From Anaerolineae bacterium (GTDB lineage: Bacteria; Chloroflexota; Anaerolineae; J102): a DNA stretch of 43,041 nt. The stretch lies in assembly GCA_015493675.1 (NCBI GenBank), contig WGCR01000550.1, forward strand, positions 1 through 43,041, given 5' to 3'. The notes under the pieces are model-generated. The model was not told the DNA's origin. It did not search any database and saw only the letters and a program-made list of their open reading frames with translations. Positions 8,412-16,216 of the stretch are shown piece after piece. Position numbers and translations under genes: made by a program. Within the stretch, counting starts at the first letter, position 1, and each line of letters starts with the position of its first letter.

Positions 8412-9713
8412 ATGAACCAAAAACAATTGCTGCAACAAAAAATAGCAAGCCGCCAGGCCCGAATCGCCATCATTGGTCTGGGCTATGTGGGCCTGCCGCT
8501 GGCCGTAGCCTTCGCCAAGAATGGCTTTCAGGTGACCGGCATCGATGTAGATGAAACCAAGGTGGATGCTATCAACCGCGGCGACTCTTACATCAGCGAC
8601 ATCTCATCAGAAGAGTTGAAGCGATGGACTGCGGCAGGGCAGTCGGGCGGGCGCATGGAGGCCACGACCGATTTTTCCACGCTGGCCGATATCGACGCAG
8701 CCATCATCTGTGTGCCCACGCCCCTGAACAAGACACGCGATCCCGATGTGCGCTATCTCATCTCCGCCGGAAATTCCGTGGCGCGCTACTTGCATCCCGG
8801 CATGTTGATCGTACTGGAATCCACCACCTATCCCGGCACCACCGAGGAGTTGCTGCTGCCCATGCTGCAAAAAGGCGGATCGGGCGAAAGACCTTGCCGC
8901 GTGGGTGAAGATTTCTTCCTGGCCTTCTCGCCCGAACGCATTGATCCGGGCCGCACCGACTGGACGGTGGAGAATACGCCCAAGGTGGTGGGCGGCGTCA
9001 CGCCCGCCTGTCTGGAAGTGGCAACCGCGCTCTACCGCCAGGCCATCGCGCAGATCGAGCAGGTCTCCTCCCCCGCGGCGGCGGAGATGACCAAGTTGCT
9101 GGAAAACACCTTCCGGGCGGTAAACATCGCCCTGGTGAACGAAGTGGCGCTGATGTGTGATAAATTGGGGCTCAATGTATGGGAGATCATCGACGCCGCC
9201 GCCACCAAGCCCTACGGATTTATGAAATTCACACCAGGGCCGGGCGTGGGCGGCCACTGCATCCCGCTGGACCCGCATTATCTCTCCTGGAAACTGAAAA
9301 CCCTCAACTACAACGCCCGATTCATCCAACTGGCCGGAGAAATCAACAGCGATATGCCCCGCTATTGGGTGGAAAAGGTGCAGGATGCCCTGAATGAGGT
9401 GGAGAAACCGGTGAAAGGCAGCCGCGTTCTGGTGCTGGGCGTGGCCTACAAAAAAGATATCGATGATGTGCGCGAATCGCCATCGCTGGACATCATCGCC
9501 CTGCTCAAAGAAAAAGGCGCCGATATTCGTTACCATGATCCGCATGTGCCCGCATTCTCTTATGACGGCCTGAGCCTGCGCAGTGAAAGCAACCTGGATG
9601 CGGCGCTGGCAGAGGCCGACTGCGTGGTGATCGTCACCGATCATTCCAGCTATGACTGGGCGCATGTCGCCAAAAGGGCCGCTCTTTTGGTTGATACGCG
9701 CCACGTCCTGTAG
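8412..9713 (+). CDS. UDP-N-acetyl-hexosamine 6-dehydrogenase (WbpA/WecC-type)
   Basis: The 433-residue enzyme of the UDP-glucose/GDP-mannose dehydrogenase family oxidises C6 of a UDP-sugar to a uronic acid in two NAD-dependent steps. It has the Rossmann motif IAIIGLGYVGLPLA (about 17-30), FFLAFSPERIDPG, the catalytic cysteine in GPGVGGHCIPLDPH (Cys near 283), and the C-terminal NAD/UDP-binding domain beginning VLVLGVAYKKDIDDVRESPS. SPERIDPG and GGHCIPLDP are characteristic of the UDP-GlcNAc/UDP-ManNAc branch more than of UDP-glucose dehydrogenase. With the WbpB-like and WbpD-like proteins at 14.6-16.2 kb it would give a 2,3-diacetamido-uronate. The UDP-GlcNAc versus UDP-ManNAc choice is inferred. 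Confidence 0.9.
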   Translation: MNQKQLLQQKIASRQARIAIIGLGYVGLPLAVAFAKNGFQVTGIDVDETKVDAINRGDSYISDISSEELKRWTAAGQSGGRMEATTDFSTLADIDAAIICVPTPLNKTRDPDVRYLISAGNSVARYLHPGMLIVLESTTYPGTTEELLLPMLQKGGSGERPCRVGEDFFLAFSPERIDPGRTDWTVENTPKVVGGVTPACLEVATALYRQAIAQIEQVSSPAAAEMTKLLENTFRAVNIALVNEVALMCDKLGLNVWEIIDAAATKPYGFMKFTPGPGVGGHCIPLDPHYLSWKLKTLNYNARFIQLAGEINSDMPRYWVEKVQDALNEVEKPVKGSRVLVLGVAYKKDIDDVRESPSLDIIALLKEKGADIRYHDPHVPAFSYDGLSLRSESNLDAALAEADCVVIVTDHSSYDWAHVAKRAALLVDTRHVL

Positions 9714-9722
9714 AATAAATTT

Positions 9723-9752
9723 TTGACAAAAAACAATTCATTTCATTAACAA
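9723..9752 (+). promoter_or_regulatory. candidate sigma70 promoter for the PAPS synthase gene
   Basis: A perfect -35 hexamer TTGACA (9723-9728) is followed after 18 bases by a weak -10 (TAACAA, 9747-9752) in the AT-rich 65-base gap upstream of the gene starting at 9779. A GAGGAG ribosome site lies at 9761-9766. The -10 is poor, so this is only suggestive. Confidence 0.3.
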
Positions 9753-9778
9753 ACACCCAAGAGGAGTAATCACAACGC

Positions 9779-11512
9779 ATGTCCCAAATTAAAACCGTCG
9801 AGGAGACGCAACTCATCACGCCTTATGGCGGAAAACTGGTTGATCTGATGGCGCCGGCCGATGAGTTGGATCACCTGAAAACGTATGCAGGCAAATTGCC
9901 TTCTATCCAGATATCCGAGCGCACGCTCTGCGACCTGGAATTATTGGCTACCGGCGCATTCTCACCGCTGGATCGCTTTATGGGCGAACAGGATTATCAG
10001 CAGGTGCTGGATGAGATGCGCCTGAGCAATGGCGCCATTTTCCCCATCCCCATCACGCTGCCAGTGGAGCCCGGCCCGGACATCAGGCTGGGACAGGAAA
10101 TCGCGCTGCGGGATCAGAAAAACAACATCCTGGCGCTGATGACCATCGAGGAAATGTATGAGTGGGATATCAATGAAACGGCGGAGAAGGTCTTCGGCTC
10201 CACCGACCTGCGTCATCCCCTGGTGGCGGAAATGCACCGCTGGGGCAAATTAAATATCTCTGGCCGTTTACGCGTGCTGCAATTGCCGTTACGGTACGAC
10301 TTCAAAGATCTGCGTATGACGCCGGCAGAGACCCGTCTGCGGCTCAAAGAGGCCGGAGATAGCAACGTGGTGGCCTTCCAGACCCGCAATCCCCTGCATC
10401 GCGTCCACGAAGAGCTGACCAAACGGGCGGCCGCATCCATCGACGGCACGCTGTTGCTGCATCCGGTCGTGGGCATGACCCGCCCGGGCGATGTAGACCA
10501 CTACACCCGCGTCCGCACTTACAAGGTGCTGACCGAGAAATACTACGAGCCGGGCAGCGTAGTGCTGAGCCTGCTGCCGCTGGCCATGCGCATGGCAGGT
10601 CCCCGCGAAGCGGTGTGGCACATGCTCATTCGCCGCAATTATGGCGCCAATCATTTCATCGTGGGCCGCGACCATGCCGGCCCGGGCAAAGACTCCAAGG
10701 GCAATCCGTTCTACGGCCCGTATGACGCCCAGGAGATGGCCAATGCTTTCAGCGAAGAGCTGGGCGTCAAGGTCATTCCCTTCAAGATGCTGGTTTATTT
10801 GCCGGATGAAGGCCGTTACGAGGAAATCGACAAAGTGGATGACAGTGTCCGCACGGCGTCAATTTCCGGAACCCAGGTGCGGGAGGAGTACTTGAACAAT
10901 GGCCGGGCGCTGCCCGATTGGTTCACCCGGCCCGAGGTGGCCGAAATTCTGGCCGACAGCTATCCGGCCAAGCACAAACAGGGCTTCACCATCTGGTTTA
11001 CGGGCCTCAGCGGCTCGGGCAAATCCACCACCGCCGAAATCCTGACCACACTGCTGCTGGAGCATGGCCGCAACGTCACCCAACTGGATGGCGACGTGGT
11101 GCGCACCCATCTCTCCAAGGGACTGGGATTCAGCAAGGAAGATCGGGATATCAACATCCGCCGCATCGGCTTTGTGGCTGCGGAGATCGTGCGGCATCGC
11201 GGCGTCGCCGTTTGCGCTGCCGTCAGTCCCTATCGGGCCACCCGCAACGATGTGCGCAACATGGTGGGCTCCGACAACTTCGTCGAGGTGTTCATGGATA
11301 CGCCTCTGGAAGTTTGTGAAGACCGCGATGTGAAAGGCCTGTACGCCAAGGCCCGTCGCGGCGAGATTAAGGGCTTCACGGGCATCGATGATCCTTACGA
11401 GCCGCCCAACAATCCTGAAGTATCCCTGGACACTGTGCATTACACGGCCGAGGAAAACGCTCACAGAATCGTCGATCTGCTGACCGAACGCGGTTTTCTG
11501 AAACAGCAATAA
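9779..11512 (+). CDS. bifunctional sulfate adenylyltransferase / APS kinase (PAPS synthase)
   Basis: The 577-residue fusion makes the sulfuryl donor PAPS from sulfate and two ATP. The N-terminal ATP sulfurylase has QTRNPLHRVHEE (about 200-211), the HPVVGMTRPGDVDHYTR region, and GRDHAGPGKDS (about 296). The C-terminal APS kinase starts near 400 with the P-loop GLSGSGKSTT and continues LDGDVVRTHL, SKEDRDINIRRIGFVA and VSPYRATRN. Its position inside a polysaccharide locus with sulfotransferases at 11602 and 38634 points to sulfation rather than sulfate assimilation, because no PAPS reductase or cysteine genes are nearby. The start at 9779 has a good RBS. The gene is followed by an intrinsic terminator. 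Confidence 0.95.
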   Translation: MSQIKTVEETQLITPYGGKLVDLMAPADELDHLKTYAGKLPSIQISERTLCDLELLATGAFSPLDRFMGEQDYQQVLDEMRLSNGAIFPIPITLPVEPGPDIRLGQEIALRDQKNNILALMTIEEMYEWDINETAEKVFGSTDLRHPLVAEMHRWGKLNISGRLRVLQLPLRYDFKDLRMTPAETRLRLKEAGDSNVVAFQTRNPLHRVHEELTKRAAASIDGTLLLHPVVGMTRPGDVDHYTRVRTYKVLTEKYYEPGSVVLSLLPLAMRMAGPREAVWHMLIRRNYGANHFIVGRDHAGPGKDSKGNPFYGPYDAQEMANAFSEELGVKVIPFKMLVYLPDEGRYEEIDKVDDSVRTASISGTQVREEYLNNGRALPDWFTRPEVAEILADSYPAKHKQGFTIWFTGLSGSGKSTTAEILTTLLLEHGRNVTQLDGDVVRTHLSKGLGFSKEDRDINIRRIGFVAAEIVRHRGVAVCAAVSPYRATRNDVRNMVGSDNFVEVFMDTPLEVCEDRDVKGLYAKARRGEIKGFTGIDDPYEPPNNPEVSLDTVHYTAEENAHRIVDLLTERGFLKQQ

Positions 11513-11527
11513 ATTCCGAACGCTGAC

Positions 11528-11577
11528 AGGCATGGCGCGCGCTCGCCCTCTCGGGGAGCCCTGCGCCATGCCTTTTT
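11528..11577 (+). terminator. intrinsic terminator after PAPS synthase
   Basis: A perfect 11-bp inverted repeat (AGGCATGGCGC at 11528-11538 and GCGCCATGCCT at 11563-11573) is followed by a five-T run ending at 11577. It lies 15 bases after the PAPS synthase stop and upstream of the sulfotransferase. It separates the two halves of the early locus unless read through. Confidence 0.85.
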
Positions 11578-11601
11578 CGCCAGTTGGGCGGGAGATTGAT
11601 C

Positions 11602-12228
11602 ATGAAACTGTTTTCATCCTTATTTGGCAAACAAGATGCCGGGAAGAAAAAAACACAGCCGGTCGTCATCGTCTCGGGCCTGCCCCGTTCCGGCACCTCG
11701 ATGATGATGAAGATGCTGGAAGCGGGCGGCATGGCGTTGGTCATCGACGGCATCCGCACCGCAGACGAGGATAACCCCAAGGGCTATTATGAATTCGAGC
11801 GTGTGAAACAACTGGACAAGGGTGACGCGGAATGGGTGGCTGACGCCCGAGGCAAGGCCGTGAAGGTCATCTCCGCCCTGCTGGAGCATTTGCCAGCAGA
11901 CAGTGAGTACAAAGTGTTGTTTATGAATCGCAAGATGCCCGAAGTGCTGGCTTCTCAGCGCAAGATGCTGAAACGGCGCGATGAGAAATCAGAGATCAGC
12001 GATGAAAAGCTGGCAGAATTGTTGGACAAGCACGTGAAACAGGTCAAGGCCTGGCTGGCCCGGCAGCCCAATTTCGAGATGCTGGACCTGGACTACAATG
12101 CTATGTTGACAGACCCCGAACCCTGGGCGGTCAGAATCAACGCCTTCCTGGGGGGAAAGCTGGACGCCCGGGCCATGGTCGAGGTGGTCGATCCCAATCT
12201 TTACCGCAATCGAGCGCAAGAAAGCTAA
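11602..12228 (+). CDS. sulfotransferase-family protein (small)
   Basis: The 208-residue protein carries the 5'-phosphosulfate-binding loop VVIVSGLPRSGTSMMMKML at about residues 20-38, the P-loop-like signature of PAPS-dependent sulfotransferases, and a conserved segment around DGIRTADEDNPKGYYEFE. It lacks an obvious membrane segment, so it acts in the cytoplasm, presumably on a lipid-linked or nucleotide-activated sugar. The start at 11602 is preferred over the in-frame ATG at 11584, because GGGCGGGAG sits at a suitable distance upstream. It follows the PAPS synthase gene across the terminator and precedes the TPR gene by 12 bases. Acceptor unknown; a kinase-like P-loop role is a less likely alternative. 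Confidence 0.78.
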   Translation: MKLFSSLFGKQDAGKKKTQPVVIVSGLPRSGTSMMMKMLEAGGMALVIDGIRTADEDNPKGYYEFERVKQLDKGDAEWVADARGKAVKVISALLEHLPADSEYKVLFMNRKMPEVLASQRKMLKRRDEKSEISDEKLAELLDKHVKQVKAWLARQPNFEMLDLDYNAMLTDPEPWAVRINAFLGGKLDARAMVEVVDPNLYRNRAQES

Positions 12229-12240
12229 GCGACTCCAATC

Positions 12241-14586
12241 ATGAAGCGCTTCTCCCGTCGTTCTGTTCTGTTCCCGGCGTTTATCGCAACAACCGCTCTG
12301 CTGGCGCTGCTCCTGCTGGGCCCGACGTTGCTCGCCCGGACGCAGGTGAATCTGTTCAGCGCCGATCTGGCCCGGCTGTGGACGCGAGATACGCTGATCC
12401 CCACCGATGCTGCCTGCCCGCCCGCGAAACAAGCATCTTTGCGGGCCATGCAAGAGCAGTTGAAACGGATCGATGAGGCGGACGCTCACACATCGCTGCA
12501 TCGCGGGCAACTGGCCTGCTTGCAGGGGGATGTCAATCAGGCGGGCGATATCTGGCTGGCCGGACAAAACGCGGCCTATGTCACCGACTCGGTGCAGTTT
12601 CTGGACGCGGCCATCGCCAAATTCACCGAAGGTGACGTTCTGGAGACAGACGAAGCAAAGGCCATCGGCAAATACGCATCCAAGCAAGGCGCCGCCAGCG
12701 AGCGAGAGAAAGACCTGCCAACCGCGGCAGGATGGTATGAAATGGCCTTTGCCTATGCGCCCGATGGCAAAACCGCGGGCAAACTGGCATCCATTTATAA
12801 AAAATTGGGACAGAATGAAAAAATAACTGACGTCTGGGAGCGTTTGCAGGCCCAATACCCCACTGATTCTCCCGAATATTGGTGGGCAATGGGGCAGGCG
12901 CTGGAGCAAGGCAAAAATTGGGATGGGGCCCTGGATGCCTATCTGAAGGCAGGGGCGCTGGAGACAGACGCCAAAAAGGCGCTGAGAGATTATTTGCGAG
13001 CTGGCGGCATGGGCCTGCGCTCGCGTGAATTCGAAAAAGCTGAAGAAGCGTATCAAAAAGCCATCGCCACCGTCCCCGACAAGATCGATGGCTATCTGGG
13101 CATGGGACATGTCTACCGCTATCAGCAACGCTACGATGAGGCTGCCGAATGGTATCGCAAAGCCATAGAAATCCAGCCAGATAACTATGTTTCTTACTAT
13201 TATCTGGCTACAATCGCGCGTTCGGAAGGCAACTACCAGAAATCTTTGGATTATTTGAACAAATCGCTGGCGTTGAGAGCAAATAATGCCAGCACCCTTT
13301 ATCAGAAGTCGTTGACGCTGGATATGATGGGAGAGCGGGGGAATGCGATCAATGTATTGAGTCAAGCCATTGCATTGCACAAAAATCCGCCGCCGGAATG
13401 GCGTTCCCAGTTGGAGCAGTGGCGGAAATACCCCGATGCTGATTCTAACCCGGCGCTCTGGTGGCAGTTGGGCCAGGAAGCTGAGAAAGGCAAGGATTGG
13501 GAAAAAGCGTCCGAGATGTACAAATTGGGCGCAGCAATCGCTATTCCTCCCGATGATTATCGTTTTTTGTTGCAACGGGGACGCATGTTGCGGCGTCTGG
13601 GGGAATTGGCGGATGCGAGCGCCGTGCTGAAACGCGCCATCGAGAAATATCCGGATAAAGCTGATCCTTACATCGAGTTGGGCGACATCGCCCGAAATCA
13701 AAAAGATTATGATAAAGCGATCGCCTTGTTCCAAAAAGCGCATGAATTAGCCCCGGACGATTACCGGCCATTGCTGTATCTGGGGTTAATCTCCCGGAGC
13801 CAAGAGCATTACGAGCAGGCGCTAGTCTATCTGCAAGAGGCGCTGGCTATCAAGCCCGATTCGCGAGAATTATTGTATTATCAGGCCACGGTGCTGGACG
13901 CTCTGGGGAGGCGAGAGGAAGCAATCGATTCGATGCAGAAAGCCATAGCGGGGATGGCGTCGCCGCCAGAGGATTGGTCGAAGCTGCTGGCCAAATGGCA
14001 ACGTTACCCCACCACAGAATCGGATCCGGCCTATTGGGCGGCGCTGGCCCGAGAGGCGGAAAAAACACAGGACTGGCAAAAGGCTGCGGATTTGTATCAA
14101 AAGGCTGTAGAGCTGGCCCAGGGTGAGGACGCTTATCCCTATCTGATCAAGCTGGGCTACATGTTCATCCGGGAACGGGCGTATGAACGGGCCGAGCAGG
14201 CGTACAAACAGGCATTGACGCTGGAGCCGGAGAGCATCGATGCGCTTCTGGGCATCGGTGAAACTTATCGGTATCGCAAAGAGTACAGCGAGGCGGAGCG
14301 CTGGTATCGACAGGCTCAAAAAGTGGCGCCCGATAATTTCCGCCCGCCTTATCATCTTGGCATGGCGCTCTATTACCAGAAGCGTTATGACGAGGCATTG
14401 AAATCACTGGATCGATCGCTATCGATGCACCCTGAAAACGCCTGGGGGCAGTATTTCCGGGCGTTCACGTTACGGGCCTTGGGACGAAATAAGGAAGCTC
14501 TGTCCAGCCTGGAAAAAGCCATCGATATGCACCCGAATTCCCCCGAAAGCTGGAAAAACTTACTGAACCAATGGAGGGAGCAATAA
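12241..14586 (+). CDS. large membrane-anchored TPR protein with a ~190-residue super-repeat
   Basis: The 781-residue protein begins with a basic stretch and one hydrophobic segment (FIATTALLALLLLGPTLLA, about 15-33), a signal anchor or uncleaved signal peptide, and is otherwise almost entirely tetratricopeptide repeats (units such as GHVYRYQQRYDEAAEWYRKAIEIQPDN). A larger unit recurs: segments beginning TDVWERLQAQYP (about 195), PEWRSQLEQWRKYP (about 383), EDWSKLLAKWQRYP (about 575) and ESWKNLLNQWREQ (about 767, at the C terminus) are each spaced about 190 residues apart, each of the first three followed by a fresh set of TPRs. It likely scaffolds the assembly machinery on the outer face of the membrane. 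No enzymatic motif is seen. Its stop codon overlaps the next start by one base. Confidence 0.85.
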   Translation: MKRFSRRSVLFPAFIATTALLALLLLGPTLLARTQVNLFSADLARLWTRDTLIPTDAACPPAKQASLRAMQEQLKRIDEADAHTSLHRGQLACLQGDVNQAGDIWLAGQNAAYVTDSVQFLDAAIAKFTEGDVLETDEAKAIGKYASKQGAASEREKDLPTAAGWYEMAFAYAPDGKTAGKLASIYKKLGQNEKITDVWERLQAQYPTDSPEYWWAMGQALEQGKNWDGALDAYLKAGALETDAKKALRDYLRAGGMGLRSREFEKAEEAYQKAIATVPDKIDGYLGMGHVYRYQQRYDEAAEWYRKAIEIQPDNYVSYYYLATIARSEGNYQKSLDYLNKSLALRANNASTLYQKSLTLDMMGERGNAINVLSQAIALHKNPPPEWRSQLEQWRKYPDADSNPALWWQLGQEAEKGKDWEKASEMYKLGAAIAIPPDDYRFLLQRGRMLRRLGELADASAVLKRAIEKYPDKADPYIELGDIARNQKDYDKAIALFQKAHELAPDDYRPLLYLGLISRSQEHYEQALVYLQEALAIKPDSRELLYYQATVLDALGRREEAIDSMQKAIAGMASPPEDWSKLLAKWQRYPTTESDPAYWAALAREAEKTQDWQKAADLYQKAVELAQGEDAYPYLIKLGYMFIRERAYERAEQAYKQALTLEPESIDALLGIGETYRYRKEYSEAERWYRQAQKVAPDNFRPPYHLGMALYYQKRYDEALKSLDRSLSMHPENAWGQYFRAFTLRALGRNKEALSSLEKAIDMHPNSPESWKNLLNQWREQ

Positions 14587-15593
14587 TGACAGAGAACCAG
14601 CCCAAAGTGGCCGTTATTGGCTGCGGTTATTGGGGCAAAAACCTGGTGCGTAATTTCAATCAGCTCGGCGCGCTGGCAATGGTTGTGGACGCCACCGAGG
14701 CCGGACGGGCCAAGGCGCGGGAGCTCGCCCCCGATGTTCCCATCGCCGAAGACATCGAAGCGGCATTGACATCGGATGTGCAAGGCGTTGTCGTCGCCAC
14801 GCCCGCAGAGACGCATTATGCGTTGGTCAAGCGGGCGCTGCAGGCGAACAAGGACGTGTTTGTCGAGAAGCCCATGGCTCTGACTTATGAACAAGGTCGA
14901 GAGCTGGTGCTGCTGGCCCGCGCGCGGGAGCGCATCCTGCTGGTGGGGCACGTTCTGGAGTATCATCCCGCTATCATAAAGCTGCTGGACATGATTGCCA
15001 GCGGCGATCTGGGCAAGGTGCGCTACATCTACTCCAACCGCCTCAGCCTGGGCAAGATACGACGCGAGGAAAACATCCTGTGGAGCTTCGCTCCTCACGA
15101 CATTGCGGTGATCCTGCGTCTGACCGGCGGCATGCCTTTTCAGGTGTCGGCCACGGGCGGCGCCTATGTGCAGCCCAACATCGCGGATGTGACGGTGACC
15201 AATTTGCTGTTCGATAATGGCGCGCGGGCGCACATCTTCGTCTCCTGGCTGCATCCTTTCAAGGAGCAACGTCTGGTGGTCATCGGCTCCAAAAAGATGG
15301 CCAGCTTCGATGATGTTTCCAAGAAACTGGTGCTCTACGATCAGCGGGTGGAATGGGATCGGGGTCAACCTGTCCCCATCAAGGGAGCGGGAGATATTGT
15401 ATCGTACCCGGATGCGGAGCCGTTACGGCAGGAGTGTCAGGCGTTTTTGAACGCCATCACCACCCGGCAGCGCCCCGTGACGCACGGAGAGAGCGGCCTG
15501 CGGGTGCTGCGAGTGTTGCAGGCGGCGCAGCGTTCACTGGTCACCAATGGCGAGCCTGTGCGCTTGCCGATGGAAGGAGTGGAATTGTGGTAG
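14586..15593 (+). CDS. Gfo/Idh/MocA oxidoreductase, WbpB/WlbA-like
   Basis: The 335-residue NAD(P)-dependent enzyme has VAVIGCGYWGKNLVRNF at the N terminus, the active-site VFVEKPMALT (EKP near 94), VGHVLEYHPA and the conserved WSFAPHDIAVIL. This layout matches oxidoreductases that oxidise C3 of UDP-GlcNAc uronate before transamination (WbpB/WlbA). The acetyltransferase immediately downstream is the expected WbpD/WlbB partner, which strengthens the assignment. The start at 14586 shares one base with the TPR stop; an ATG 15 bases earlier lies inside the TPR gene. A related paralogue lies at 23447. Confidence 0.88.
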   Translation: MTENQPKVAVIGCGYWGKNLVRNFNQLGALAMVVDATEAGRAKARELAPDVPIAEDIEAALTSDVQGVVVATPAETHYALVKRALQANKDVFVEKPMALTYEQGRELVLLARARERILLVGHVLEYHPAIIKLLDMIASGDLGKVRYIYSNRLSLGKIRREENILWSFAPHDIAVILRLTGGMPFQVSATGGAYVQPNIADVTVTNLLFDNGARAHIFVSWLHPFKEQRLVVIGSKKMASFDDVSKKLVLYDQRVEWDRGQPVPIKGAGDIVSYPDAEPLRQECQAFLNAITTRQRPVTHGESGLRVLRVLQAAQRSLVTNGEPVRLPMEGVELW

Positions 15594-16207
15594 AAAAGAC
15601 TTATTTCGTCCATCCCACCGCAGTGGTGGATGAAGGCGCGGTCATCGGTGATGGCACGCGCATCTGGCATTTCAGTCATATCATGCCCACGGCCCGCATC
15701 GGGCAGGGCTGCAATTTGGGCCAGAATGTGTTCGTGGACAACAGCACGGTTATCGGCGATCGCGTCAAGATTCAGAACAACGTCTCGGTGTACAACGGCG
15801 TCATCCTGGAGGATTACGTTTTCTGCGGCCCCTCCATGGTCTTCACCAATGTCATCAATCCCCGCAGCGAGATAGAGCGCAAGAGTGAGTTCAAGACCAC
15901 GCTGGTGCGGCGCGGCGCCACCATCGGCGCCAACGCCACCATTGTTTGCGGCGTCACCATCGGCCGCTATGCGCTCATCGGCGCCGGCGCGGTGGTCACG
16001 GGCGATGTCCCAGATTACGCCTTGATGATCGGCGTGCCCGCCCGGCAGGCTGGCTGGATCAGTCGTCACGGACATCGGCTCGTCGATCGGGACGAAGAAG
16101 GCGCCTGGGTGTGTCCGCAGAGCGGCTGGCGCTATCGCGAGGTGGAGCCGGGCGTGCTGCGTTGCCTGGATTTGCCTGAAGATGAGCCGTTGCCCGGCAA
16201 AGACTGA
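15587..16207 (+). CDS. left-handed beta-helix N-acetyltransferase, WbpD/WlbB-like
   Basis: The 206-residue protein consists of hexapeptide repeats (HPTAVVDEGAVIGDGTRIWHFSHI, then QNVFVDNSTVIGDRVKIQNNVSVYNGV) forming a left-handed beta-helix, with GVTIGRYALIGAGAVVTGDVPDYALMIGVPARQAGW at the end of the coil. It closely resembles UDP-2-acetamido-3-amino-2,3-dideoxy-glucuronate N-acetyltransferases, which use acetyl-CoA. The start is a GTG at 15587 overlapping the end of the oxidoreductase gene, supported by GGAAGGAG about eight bases upstream. No ATG gives the full helix. The pairing with the gene before it is the standard wbpB-wbpD arrangement. Confidence 0.9.
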   Translation: MVEKTYFVHPTAVVDEGAVIGDGTRIWHFSHIMPTARIGQGCNLGQNVFVDNSTVIGDRVKIQNNVSVYNGVILEDYVFCGPSMVFTNVINPRSEIERKSEFKTTLVRRGATIGANATIVCGVTIGRYALIGAGAVVTGDVPDYALMIGVPARQAGWISRHGHRLVDRDEEGAWVCPQSGWRYREVEPGVLRCLDLPEDEPLPGKD

Positions 16208-16216
16208 CGCCAACAG

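Noticed and set aside
11989..13743. 584-codon minus-strand frame opposite the sulfotransferase and TPR genes
   Set aside because: It spans the junction of two well supported plus-strand genes and has no recognisable domain or ribosome site.
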